Shown piece after piece: positions 7,412 to 13,751 of a stretch of 16,692 bases of DNA (its first letter is position 1; the number at the start of each line of letters is the position of its first letter). The notes beneath the pieces were generated by a model. The model saw only the letters and a list, made by a program, of their open reading frames with translations. It did not search any database and had not been told where the DNA came from. A program made the position numbers and the translations under genes. Source of the DNA: Nitrospirota bacterium (GTDB lineage: Bacteria > Nitrospirota > Thermodesulfovibrionia > JACRGW01); contig JACRGW010000048.1 in the NCBI GenBank assembly GCA_016212195.1, forward strand, positions 1 through 16,692, given 5' to 3'.

Positions 7412-8032
7412 ATGTCGAAAGGCTCTGAGATCCAGAGTTTCAATACAAGATACCTCACGGTTTTAACGAAAAGGTGAGTTAATGAATGCGGCAAGGCAGT
7501 TAGCCTTCTTCACTATCCAGTATTCAAGAGGTTTGTTAATGAAAGAGTTAAAAAGGATTTGATTTATTATCGGCACTGTCTCGACCTTGCAATAGAGCTT
7601 CAGCAGGTAGGCTATAAGGTATCTAACGAAGATATCGATGAGCTTCTCAACGAGGCTAAAGAGATAGACAGAAAATTTCAGAGATCCATCTTTCACCTCC
7701 CTCTCAGACTTGTACTGGACTATGAGAAAATAAATAAATTAAGAAAGAGGAGAACATTCATTCTCGTCAATCTCTACCTTAAGCTCCTTAAGGCAGGAGA
7801 TGAAGATGCTACGTATAAGGAAATGGTTATGCAGACCTTTAAGAAAAGGAATTTTATAGAACTGAATGATACCCTTCTCGACCTTTATTCTAAAGAGAGC
7901 TTTATTTTAAGTAGCTCTTTAAGGAGTCTGATTCCTATGGATGTAATGGCCTTAGCAGAGAGGTTATACCTACATATGCGAGGTTTAGGAAGGAGACTTA
8001 ACAGAGAGGCAGCCTCTGAGATATATGGCTAA
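7412..8032 (+). CDS. Unknown helical protein with in-frame UGA at codon 22 (candidate selenoprotein)
   Basis: I do not recognise this family. Reading from the ATG at 7412 gives 206 residues, interrupted only by UGA at 7475-7477 (codon 22). Aligned without gaps to the tandem copy at 8081, the UGA falls exactly on Cys22 (UGU) of that copy, and both flanks are conserved: 14 of 21 residues before it and 20 of 28 after it are identical. The site would read U-V-N-E-C, a UxxxC arrangement with Cys26 conserved in both copies. A stem-loop at 7493-7507 fits a bacterial SECIS. No good restart codon lies soon after the UGA; the first in-frame alternative is a TTG at 7559. The protein is mainly helical and soluble, with YEKI, LVNLYLKLLK and IPMDV shared by both copies. 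Alternatives are a recent nonsense mutation or a sequence error. Confidence 0.6.
7493..7507 (+). promoter_or_regulatory. SECIS-like stem-loop after in-frame UGA
   Basis: AAGGC (7493-7497) pairs perfectly with GCCTT (7503-7507) around the loop AGTTA. The loop begins 21 bases after the last base of the UGA (20 bases lie between) and has G as its second base, which agrees with the bacterial SECIS pattern of a G in the first two loop positions, 16-37 bases from UGA. The stem can be extended by GG/CT with a bulged C. The tandem copy with UGU has no such stem at the equivalent place. Five base pairs can occur by chance, so this is supportive rather than decisive. Confidence 0.45.
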
Positions 8033-8080
8033 GCATTCTTTTAAACAGGCAAATCTGTGCATGAATAATTGAATCGAAAG

Positions 8081-8710
8081 ATGTCAAAGTGTGATGAAAT
8101 CCAGAAGTTTAATACAAAATACCTCAATCTCCTTACAGAGAGGTGTTTAAAGGAATGCGGCAGATTAGTAAGCCTTTTCCACTTTCCCGTATTTAAGAAG
8201 TTTGTTGATGAAAGGGTCAAGAAGGATTTGAGTTATTATCGTCTCTGTCTTGACCTTGCCCTTAGTCTCAATGACAAGGGTTCAAGAGTATCCAGGGAAG
8301 ATATCGATGACCTCCTTGATGATGCAAAGGATATAGATAAAAAATTCATAAATGCTATTTCCTATCTTCCTTTAAGGCTGACTATGGATTATGAAAAGAT
8401 AGATAAATTCAGGAGGGAAAGGACAGTCCTTCTCGTTAATCTCTACCTTAAACTACTTAAGAGAGGAAATGAGAAAATAACCTATAAGGAAATGGTTAAG
8501 GGATCCTATAAAAAGAAGGAATTTATCGAACTTAATAACAACCTTCTTGACCTCTATGCAGAAGAGACCTTTATTATCAACAGCTCCCTTAGGACCATTA
8601 TCCCGATGGATGTTAATGCAATGGCTAACAGGCTTTACTGCACAATGCAGGATATGGGGAGGGGACTTAATACAGAGGTAGCCAATGAGATATATGAAAA
8701 AAAGTTGTGA
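8081..8710 (+). CDS. Unknown helical protein, Cys-containing paralogue of the 7412 gene
   Basis: A 209-residue protein of a family I do not recognise, clearly duplicated from or with the gene 48 bases upstream; the two align end to end without gaps. It carries Cys22 and Cys26 (C-L-K-E-C) where the neighbour has UGA and Cys26. Other shared blocks are FPVFKKFVDERVKKDL, YYRLCLDLA, EDIDDLL, VNLYLKLLK, YKEMV and IIPMDV. It has no signal peptide or membrane segment, so it is probably cytoplasmic and helical. The ATG at 8081 is preferred because it aligns with the start of the neighbour, though an in-frame TTG at 8069 is possible; neither has a strong ribosome-binding site. It is the only complete gene here ending in TGA, and that stop begins a heptamer repeat. 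Confidence 0.75.
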   Translation: MSKCDEIQKFNTKYLNLLTERCLKECGRLVSLFHFPVFKKFVDERVKKDLSYYRLCLDLALSLNDKGSRVSREDIDDLLDDAKDIDKKFINAISYLPLRLTMDYEKIDKFRRERTVLLVNLYLKLLKRGNEKITYKEMVKGSYKKKEFIELNNNLLDLYAEETFIINSSLRTIIPMDVNAMANRLYCTMQDMGRGLNTEVANEIYEKKL

Positions 8711-8736
8711 GTTAAGAGTTCAGAGTTATGAGTTAT
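8709..8736 (+). repeat. Four tandem heptamers of the form GAGTTNN
   Basis: GAGTTAA, GAGTTCA, GAGTTAT and GAGTTAT follow one another at 8709-8736, the first overlapping the TGA stop of the preceding gene. It is a degenerate 7-bp microsatellite of the same style as the one inside mfd. No function is apparent. Confidence 0.75.
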
Positions 8737-8786
8737 TAGAAATGCTACTTACTTCAAATCCTAATTTTAATATCTTTTAGGTAAAA

Positions 8787-9371
8787 ATGCGCTTATTAAA
8801 AAAACTGTACTACTGGGTCTTACACTGGGCAGAGACTCCTTACGGCACACCTGCCCTCTTCATTCTCGCCTTTGCAGAGTCTTCTTTTTTCCCTATTCCA
8901 CCAGATATACTTCTCATGGCCCTTTCGCTGTCAATAAATAAGAAGGCCTTCAGATATGCCACGATTTGCACGATAGGTTCTGTCCTCGGCGGGATCTTTG
9001 GTTTCTTTCTTGGGTACCAGTTCTGGGAATTCAGCAGTAAGATACTCTTTAACTACATCGATCCTCAGAGGTTCGAAGTAGTGAGGAACTATTTCCAGCA
9101 ATATGAAGCATGGGCGGTCGGCATCGCTGGCTTTACTCCTATTCCTTACAAGGTGTTCACTATTTCTGCTGGGTTCTTCAGGGTTGATTTTGTAGTCTTT
9201 GTGATTGCCTCTATAATCAGTCGTGGGGCAAGGTTTTTCCTCGTCTCTGGTCTCATTTATCACTTCGGTTCACCCATAAGGAACTTTATAGACAGATACT
9301 TTAATCTTCTGACCTTTGTCTTTATGATCTTTCTTATAGCAGGCTTTATAGTTATAAAATATCTGCTTTAA
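8787..9371 (+). CDS. DedA/YqaA-family (VTT domain) inner-membrane protein
   Basis: A 194-residue membrane protein of the DedA/VTT superfamily, some members of which move lipids across the membrane and support envelope homeostasis; the substrate here is unknown. Hydrophobic segments lie at about 21-50, 57-78, 134-158 and 172-193, with a likely re-entrant stretch around 108-131. Family signatures are ESSFFPIPPD (30-40), GSVLGGIFGFFLGYQFW (64-80) and GFTPIPYKVFTISAG (115-129), followed by the basic RGARFF (146-151). The FTPIPYK form and short length resemble the YqaA branch. It stands alone between the unknown paralogues and the sulfur locus, with a weak TTTTAGG sequence before the ATG. Confidence 0.9.
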   Translation: MRLLKKLYYWVLHWAETPYGTPALFILAFAESSFFPIPPDILLMALSLSINKKAFRYATICTIGSVLGGIFGFFLGYQFWEFSSKILFNYIDPQRFEVVRNYFQQYEAWAVGIAGFTPIPYKVFTISAGFFRVDFVVFVIASIISRGARFFLVSGLIYHFGSPIRNFIDRYFNLLTFVFMIFLIAGFIVIKYLL

Positions 9372-9397
9372 ATGATGGTGCATTAAATTAAAAAGTA

Positions 9398-9426
9398 TGG
9401 ACATCTATACCGATATATTTTATAAT
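9398..9426 (+). promoter_or_regulatory. Promoter for the first tusA gene
   Basis: TGGACA (9398-9403), a 17-bp spacer and a perfect TATAAT (9421-9426). The predicted start near 9433 leaves a 26-base leader carrying AAAGGAG before the ATG at 9459. It is the first strong promoter of the sulfur locus. Confidence 0.65.
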
Positions 9427-9458
9427 TTATAAAAATAATCAAAGAAAGGAGATAGATT

Positions 9459-9698
9459 ATGGCAGAGATTAACGCAGATTCAGTTATTGACTGTAGGGGG
9501 ATGAATTGTCCGATGCCGGTTCTTAAGGTAAAGAAGGCTGTTGATGGTCTTCAGACCGGTCAGATAATAAAGATTGAGGCTACTGATCCAGGAACAAAGG
9601 CAGACATCCCAGCCTGGGCAAAGAGGACTGGCAATGAAGTGCTTTCTATGGCAGAAGAGGGTGGTATCTTCATCTATTATGTAAAAAAGATGAAGTAA
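9459..9698 (+). CDS. tusA: TusA-family sulfur carrier
   Basis: A 79-residue cytoplasmic persulfide carrier. Residues 10-20 hold the family signature IDCRGMNCPMPVL, with the sulfur-carrying Cys17 in the CPxP box at the start of the first helix. The rest is the usual two-layer beta-alpha-beta fold (QIIKIEATDPG, DIPAWAKRTGNEVL). Length is typical. A strong AAAGGAG lies 8 bases upstream. In sulfur-oxidising bacteria TusA passes sulfur to DsrEFH and then DsrC; the same gene set follows here. A second, different TusA is encoded at 11030, so the two may serve different donors or acceptors. Confidence 0.93.
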   Translation: MAEINADSVIDCRGMNCPMPVLKVKKAVDGLQTGQIIKIEATDPGTKADIPAWAKRTGNEVLSMAEEGGIFIYYVKKMK

Positions 9699-9730
9699 TT
9701 ATCGTTAATAAGTAAATTAATATTTTTAAT

Positions 9731-9757
9731 TTGACATTGTTTTCAAAAAAATATCAT
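9731..9757 (+). promoter_or_regulatory. Possible promoter before the DsrH-like gene
   Basis: TTGACA (9731-9736) and TATCAT (9752-9757) with a short 15-bp spacer. Both boxes are good but the spacing is below optimum. The predicted start near 9764 would leave a leader of about 54 bases. Confidence 0.35.
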
Positions 9758-9795
9758 TGTATGTATTTACTTATTCTCTTTTTGTAATTCTGCTA

Positions 9796-9807
9796 CCCCA
9801 AAAGGGG
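9796..9807 (+). promoter_or_regulatory. Small hairpin over the ribosome-binding site of the DsrH-like gene
   Basis: CCCC (9796-9799), an AAAA loop and GGGG (9804-9807) can fold, and the GGGG is part of the GGGGAGG ribosome-binding sequence for the ATG at 9818. Folding would partly mask it. The stem is only four pairs, so an effect on translation is speculative. Confidence 0.3.
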
Positions 9808-9817
9808 AGGTACCCAT

Positions 9818-10117
9818 ATGAGATTAGGTTTATTTTATAGTGATCTGCGGGGAACGGAAGCTATCTACAATCGGATTACTGCTCAGGAATTAGGTGTTTT
9901 CCTCGTGAGTAATGGTATCTACCACGCTGTCCTTAAAGAGAATGGAAAACCTTCCCCAATTCTGGATAAAAAAGGTGCTACCTTTTATATCCTTAAAGAA
10001 GACCTCGAGACAAGGGGATTTAGTGATAACGAAGTAGACAAGAGGGTAAAGGTAATTGCTTACGATGATCTTGTAGATCTGATTATGGATAAATACGAAA
10101 AACTTGCCTGGCTTTAG
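9818..10117 (+). CDS. DsrH/TusB-like sulfur-relay protein lacking cysteine
   Basis: A 99-residue protein resembling DsrH/TusB, the small subunit of the DsrEFH/TusBCD sulfur-transfer hexamer. Matches are the N-terminal strand LGLFYSD, the ELGVFLVSNGIYHAVL strand-helix (24-39), FYILKEDLETRGF (56-68) and the closing VIAYDDLVDLIMDKYEKLAWL pattern with the terminal W typical of the family. The protein has no cysteine at all, so it cannot itself carry persulfide; a structural role beside the DsrE- and DsrF-like proteins downstream is the likely reading. The order H, E, F differs from the usual E, F, H. It has a strong GGGGAGG sequence. Confidence 0.75.
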   Translation: MRLGLFYSDLRGTEAIYNRITAQELGVFLVSNGIYHAVLKENGKPSPILDKKGATFYILKEDLETRGFSDNEVDKRVKVIAYDDLVDLIMDKYEKLAWL

Positions 10118-10145
10118 ACATCCTATAAAAGAAAAGAAAGGATGT
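10118..10145 (+). terminator. Hairpin after the DsrH-like gene
   Basis: ACATCCT (10118-10124) pairs perfectly with AGGATGT (10139-10145) around a 14-base loop, beginning right after the TAG stop. The following T-run is short (TTTG), so it may be a weak terminator or an RNA-processing site rather than a full stop to transcription. Confidence 0.4.
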
Positions 10146-10147
10146 TT

Positions 10148-10209
10148 GATTACACCGATTACAAAGGCAGATTACGCAGATTAGTTATAATCTGTGTATC
10201 TGTGTAATC
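10148..10209. repeat. GATTACA-type palindromic repeat
   Basis: A run of GATTAC-like units (10148-10183) is followed by an approximately complementary run, TAATCTGTGTATCTGTGTAA, ending at about 10209. The two halves can fold into an imperfect hairpin. It separates the DsrH-like from the DsrE-like gene and looks like a dispersed palindromic element. Confidence 0.6.
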
Positions 10210-10210
10210 A

Positions 10211-10230
10211 GGTATAGTGAACATTATACC
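10211..10230 (+). promoter_or_regulatory. Short inverted repeat before the DsrE-like gene
   Basis: GGTATA (10211-10216) and TATACC (10225-10230) flank 8 bases and end 11 bases before the ATG, directly before AGGAGG. It could be an operator or an RNA hairpin next to the ribosome-binding site; nothing else supports a function. Confidence 0.25.
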
Positions 10231-10241
10231 AGGAGGATAAT

Positions 10242-10601
10242 ATGGGGACATTAAGCATTGGTGTCTTCTCTTCCCTTGTAGGTTCGATGAACCTCGATTT
10301 CGCTATAAGGCTTGCCCAGACTGCAATAAATAAATGACATACCGTGAATCTCTGGCTCTCCGGTAATGCAACGACCCTCTCTAAGAATAAGCAGAAAGAA
10401 TTCAAGGATTACAGTCATCTCGACAAAACCCTTAGAGACCTCATGGGTAAAGGGCTTAGTGTTATCTCATGCGAGGCCTGTAACCAATCAAGAGGGATTC
10501 AGAAGGAAGACTTAATAGGGGGAATTAACCGAGCCAGTATGGACTTGTATTTAGCCAATTCAGCCCAGAGTGATAGGGTACTTCATATAGGAGTAGAGTA
10601 A
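10242..10601 (+). CDS. dsrE: DsrE/TusD-like sulfurtransferase with in-frame UGA at codon 32
   Basis: Read from the ATG at 10242, behind a strong AGGAGG, this gives a 119-residue DsrE-family protein interrupted only by UGA at 10335-10337 (codon 32). Before it stands MGTLSIGVFSSLVGSM and DFAIRLAQTAINK, the usual first strand and helix; after it come HTVNLWLSGNAT and later SCEACNQSRG. The first cysteine of that motif is residue 77, matching the catalytic Cys78 of DsrE/TusD, and Cys80 makes it a CxxC. Family members normally have Gly in the KGH turn where the UGA sits, so a GGA to TGA change is the simple explanation. Reinitiation at the GTG at 10344 would lose the first strand and helix. The stop overlaps the next ATG by one base. 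No clear SECIS-like hairpin follows the UGA. Confidence 0.75.
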
Positions 10602-11011
10602 TGGGTGAATTGAAAAATAAAATAATGTTTGTTGTCCAGAGGCCACCTTATAAGAGTGAAGATCCGAAGCTTGCCCTTACACATGCCCTATCAAGCGGGG
10701 TAACAAGCATCCATATCGATGAGGAAATTGTCCCAACAGTAGCATTCATAGGGGATGGGGTTCTTAACTGCATAAAGGACCAGAAGTCTATGGAGGCTTA
10801 CGGCATTACAAGCAATGAGAGGCATATTAAGAATATGCTCGCCACCGATACCAAGACCCTCGTCTGCAAAGAGGACATTGAAAGATTGGGTATAAAGGAG
10901 GACAGACTGATTGATGCCTCGGACATGGGGGCAGAGATGACAATAAAGGTTGTTCCTTTCAATGAAATATTAAAAGAGATGGAGGCTAATGACCACCTCA
11001 TGTTTTTTTAA
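10601..11011 (+). CDS. DsrF/TusC-like sulfur-relay protein
   Basis: A 136-residue DsrE-superfamily protein resembling DsrF/TusC. The N-terminal strand and loop KIMFVVQRPPYKSED is typical of that subunit (a strand, then PPY or PPYG), followed by a helix (KLALTHALSSG) and the strand VAFIGDGVLNCIKDQ, which matches the LFxGDGVxxL block. Cysteines are C57 and C88. ETLVCKED-like sequence (TLVCKEDIERLGI) precedes the last helix, and the C-terminus HLMFF is short. It should assemble with the DsrE- and DsrH-like proteins in the cytoplasm. The start codon overlaps the stop of the DsrE-like gene (TAATG), so its translation is probably coupled to ribosomes finishing that gene, which makes the upstream UGA relevant here. 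Confidence 0.8.
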   Translation: MGELKNKIMFVVQRPPYKSEDPKLALTHALSSGVTSIHIDEEIVPTVAFIGDGVLNCIKDQKSMEAYGITSNERHIKNMLATDTKTLVCKEDIERLGIKEDRLIDASDMGAEMTIKVVPFNEILKEMEANDHLMFF

Positions 11012-11029
11012 AGAAAGGGGGGGAAGTAA

Positions 11030-11287
11030 ATGGCAGATATTGATTTGAAAAGTAAGGAACCAGCACAGGTCCTGGATATGCTCGGAAGGGTATGTCCATA
11101 TCCCCTTCTTATGACCAAGAAGGCTCTGGAAAAACTCAATCCCGGAGAAGTTCTGAAGGTCCTCTCCGATGCGCCTGCCTCAGTCGAAGATTCAATTCCA
11201 AAGTTCTGCGAAAAGCAAGGTTATATCCTTCAGACCGTTAAGCTCGAAGATCAGGAACAGTGGGAACTCTATATATTGAAACCATAA
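11030..11287 (+). CDS. Second TusA-family sulfur carrier, next to dsrA
   Basis: An 85-residue TusA-like protein with an 8-residue N-terminal extension over the first copy. The CPxP box is RVCPYPLLMTKKAL, with the sulfur-bearing Cys22, followed by PGEVLKVLSDAPASVEDSIP, the usual second strand and helix. A second cysteine occurs near residue 64 (KFCEKQGY). It lies 18 bases after the DsrF-like gene and 56 before dsrA, with a strong GGGGGG-type ribosome-binding sequence. It is only distantly like the first copy, so it is an older paralogue and not a fresh duplicate. It probably passes sulfur between the DsrEFH-like complex and DsrC. Confidence 0.9.
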   Translation: MADIDLKSKEPAQVLDMLGRVCPYPLLMTKKALEKLNPGEVLKVLSDAPASVEDSIPKFCEKQGYILQTVKLEDQEQWELYILKP

Positions 11288-11343
11288 CTTAAGTAAGAAT
11301 ACTTTACTATAAAGGCATTGATTATATATTTTAGGAGGTAATT

Positions 11344-12528
11344 ATGGCTAAGAAATATGAGACTCCGTTATTAGACGAATTAGAAAAGGGTCCATGGCCG
11401 AGCTTTGTGAAAGAATTCAAGAAGGCTGCCAAGAGAAGTGAGATAGCCTCAGATGGATTAGGACAACTCGAAAAATCTTACAGGACAAAGCGTGGATACT
11501 GGAAACATGGTGGTATTGTCGGTGTATTAGGCTATGGAGGTGGGGTTATAGGTAGGTATTCCTCTCTACCCGAGGAGTTTCCCGGTGTGGCTCACAACCA
11601 TACTGTAAGAATAAATCAGCCCAGCGGCTGGTTCTATACGACAAAGGCCCTGAGGGAGATCTGCGATATCTGGGATAAGTATGGGAGCGGGCTTACCAAT
11701 TTTCACGGGTCAACAGGTGACATGATTCTTCTCGGAACAAGGACAGAGAACCTCGAACCAATATTTTCAGAACTTACTTCAAGGGGCTGGGATCTCGGAG
11801 GCTCTGGCTCTGCTATGAGGACACCGAGCTGTTGTGTTGGGCCTGCCAGATGTGAATGGTCAAATATAGATACCCTTGACATTACCTATTCTATTACACA
11901 GGAATTCCAAGACGAATTGCATAGACCTGCATTCCCATATAAGTTCAAAATAAAGACAGCAGGCTGTGCCGTTGATTGTATTGCTTCTATAGCACGTGCC
12001 GATCTGTCCATAATTGGTACATGGAAGGGTAATATAAAGATTGACCAGGCAGAGGTTAAAAGGTATGCAAAGAACGGGATGGACATTCAGGCTGAGATTG
12101 TTGATATGTGCCCGACAGAATGCATAAGCTACGATAAAAAGGAAGGACTTACTATTAATAATGAGGAATGTAACAGATGCATGCACTGTATTGCAAAGAT
12201 GAACAAGGCACTAAGGCCCGGAGATATTAAGGGCGCTACCCTCCTTGTGGGTAGTAAAGCCCCGATCGTTGTGGGTGCAATGCTTTCATGGGTTATCGTA
12301 CCATTTATAGAACTCAAGCCACCATATCAGGAACTGAAGGACCTTACCCGGAAGATGATCGAATGGTGGGATGAAAATGGCAGGGCGAGAGAAAGGATCG
12401 GTGAGGTTATAGAATCAAAGGGGATGAGGCCATTTCTTGAATATATCGGTGTGCCACCAATGCCACAACAGGTAAAGGCACCGAGGAGGGACCCATTTTT
12501 CTTCTGGGCAAAAACCGACCTGAAATAA
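11344..12528 (+). CDS. dsrA: Dissimilatory sulfite reductase alpha subunit
   Basis: With DsrB forms the cytoplasmic siroheme enzyme that reduces sulfite to DsrC-bound trisulfide, or runs in reverse in sulfur oxidisers. The 394-residue protein is slightly short for the family. The siroheme/[4Fe-4S] cysteines are visible: C164 and C170 in CVGPARC, then C208 and C212 in GCAVDC. An inserted ferredoxin domain has C256 and C260 (CPTEC) and C276, C279, C282 (CNRCMHC). The N-terminal substrate region includes [24 protein letters not shown] in part. TAGGAGG precedes the ATG. dsrB follows after 77 bases. Whether it is reductive or oxidative type needs a tree; the adjacent dsrD favours reductive. Confidence 0.97.
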   Translation: MAKKYETPLLDELEKGPWPSFVKEFKKAAKRSEIASDGLGQLEKSYRTKRGYWKHGGIVGVLGYGGGVIGRYSSLPEEFPGVAHNHTVRINQPSGWFYTTKALREICDIWDKYGSGLTNFHGSTGDMILLGTRTENLEPIFSELTSRGWDLGGSGSAMRTPSCCVGPARCEWSNIDTLDITYSITQEFQDELHRPAFPYKFKIKTAGCAVDCIASIARADLSIIGTWKGNIKIDQAEVKRYAKNGMDIQAEIVDMCPTECISYDKKEGLTINNEECNRCMHCIAKMNKALRPGDIKGATLLVGSKAPIVVGAMLSWVIVPFIELKPPYQELKDLTRKMIEWWDENGRARERIGEVIESKGMRPFLEYIGVPPMPQQVKAPRRDPFFFWAKTDLK

Positions 12529-12534
12529 GAGTTT

Positions 12535-12553
12535 TGAGACTTCGGCGATCTCA
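12535..12553. repeat. Short hairpin between dsrA and dsrB
   Basis: TGAGA (12535-12539) pairs with TCTCA (12549-12553) around CTTCGGCGA, with a looser TTT/AAA extension outside. It sits 7 bases after the dsrA stop. It could be a small dispersed palindrome or a stabilising hairpin; there is no T-run. Confidence 0.3.
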
Positions 12554-12605
12554 GTCAAACCGTTAAAAGTTTAGAGTAAAAAATCAAAAAAGGAGGAGAT
12601 GAAAG

Positions 12606-13676
12606 ATGGCATTACTACAGAGGAAAACAGATATCGGACCACCACATTATGAACAGTTTCTTCCACCTGTGATAAAGAAGAATTATGGTAAATGGAAATA
12701 TCATGAAATACTGAGCCCCGGGATTATGGTTCATGTAGCTGAGAGCGGAGATGAGATATATACGGTGAGAGTCGCTTCGCCAAGGCTGTTAAGCACCGAT
12801 ACAATCCGCGAAATAAGCGATATTGCAGATAAATACTGCAACGGCTATCTCCGATTCACATCAAGAAACAATATAGAGTTTCTTGTATCAAACAAAAAGA
12901 ATGTCGAACTGATTAAGAAAGAGCTTAAAGAGAAGGGCTACACAATCGGTGGTATCGGATCGAGGGTAAGCAATGTTGTCCACACCCAGGGATGGGTTCA
13001 CTGCCACTCCGCATGTACAGATGCATCCGGACTTGTAAAGGTACTAATGGATGAACTCTATGAATATTTTACAACAAAGGAACTTCCTAACAAGGTAAGG
13101 CTTGCAGTGGCATGCTGTGTTAATATGTGTGGTGCCGTTCATTGTTCAGACATAGCGATAGTCGGTGTCCATAGAAAGACACCAACTATAAATCATGAGA
13201 TGGTCATTAAGCTCTGTGAAATACCAACTACAATCGCATCCTGTCCAACCCGTGCCATATCACCCGATCCTGCGAAGAAAAGCGTTAAGATTAACGAAGA
13301 GAAGTGTATGTACTGTGGGAACTGTTTTACAGTCTGTCCACCGATAGATATCCATGACCCTGAAAATGATGGTGTCGCTATTGTGGTAGGGGGAAAGGTT
13401 AGTAGCCTGCGGAGTGATCCGAAGTTCTCTAAACTTGCCATTCCATTCTTTTACAACAATCCTCCAAGATGGCCTGAAGTCGTTTCTGCTGTTAAGAACA
13501 TCCTCGAGACATATGCAAAACATGCCAAGAAACATGAAAGGATAGGTGAGTGGATAGAGAGAATCGGATGGGAAAGGTTCTTCAAACTGACAGGCATAGA
13601 ATTTACATTCCAGCATCTCGATGATTTTACTTTTTCCCGTGAAACCTTCAGGACTTCAGCGGCCTTTAAATGGTAA
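12606..13676 (+). CDS. dsrB: Dissimilatory sulfite reductase beta subunit
   Basis: Partner of DsrA; this subunit holds the catalytically active siroheme in known enzymes. The 356-residue length is typical. Key cysteines are C133 in WVHCHSACTDASG, C171 and C175 in CCVNMC, and C180 in GAVHC, which bind the siroheme-coupled cluster. C137, where many DsrB proteins have Ala in CHTPATDASG, is an extra. The inserted ferredoxin domain has CPTRAI followed by EEKCMYCGNCFTVCPP. The C-terminus ends in FTFSRETFRTSAAFKW. AAGGAGG lies 10 bases before the ATG. It forms one unit with dsrA and dsrD, and dsrD starts 75 bases later. Confidence 0.97.
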   Translation: MALLQRKTDIGPPHYEQFLPPVIKKNYGKWKYHEILSPGIMVHVAESGDEIYTVRVASPRLLSTDTIREISDIADKYCNGYLRFTSRNNIEFLVSNKKNVELIKKELKEKGYTIGGIGSRVSNVVHTQGWVHCHSACTDASGLVKVLMDELYEYFTTKELPNKVRLAVACCVNMCGAVHCSDIAIVGVHRKTPTINHEMVIKLCEIPTTIASCPTRAISPDPAKKSVKINEEKCMYCGNCFTVCPPIDIHDPENDGVAIVVGGKVSSLRSDPKFSKLAIPFFYNNPPRWPEVVSAVKNILETYAKHAKKHERIGEWIERIGWERFFKLTGIEFTFQHLDDFTFSRETFRTSAAFKW

Positions 13677-13693
13677 TCGCAGACTGTCAACCT

Positions 13694-13723
13694 GACCCTG
13701 AATCAAGTTCGTGGGGAAGGGTC
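13694..13723 (+). promoter_or_regulatory. Hairpin between dsrB and dsrD
   Basis: GACCCT (13694-13699) pairs with AGGGTC (13718-13723) across an 18-base loop. With no T-run it is unlikely to be a terminator; it may protect the dsrAB message 3' end. Confidence 0.25.
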
Positions 13724-13751
13724 TCAGAAGACAGGAGGAAAGGGGTGAACT

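Noticed and set aside
7463..7696. Minus-strand frame overlapping the start of the UGA-containing gene
   Set aside because: The plus strand is conserved with its paralogue at the protein level, so the antisense frame is a shadow.
7559..8032. A shorter gene starting at TTG 7559 as the true first paralogue
   Set aside because: The 49 codons upstream align with the second paralogue except at the UGA, so starting at 7559 would discard conserved sequence.
3056..10209. CRISPR array from the several repeats
   Set aside because: Repeats are palindromes or contiguous heptamers with no regular spacers, and no cas genes are present.
10338..10375. SECIS element after the DsrE UGA
   Set aside because: The only stem found (ACCG with CGGT) encloses a 16-base loop with no G in the expected position, and the site corresponds to Gly, not Cys.
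10344..10601. A shorter DsrE-like gene starting at GTG 10344
   Set aside because: It lacks the first strand and helix of the fold and has no ribosome-binding site, whereas the ATG at 10242 has AGGAGG and restores Cys77 to its family position.
11281..11343. A dedicated dsrA promoter
   Set aside because: AT-rich -10-like stretches exist (TACTAT, TATATA) but none has an acceptable -35 at proper spacing.
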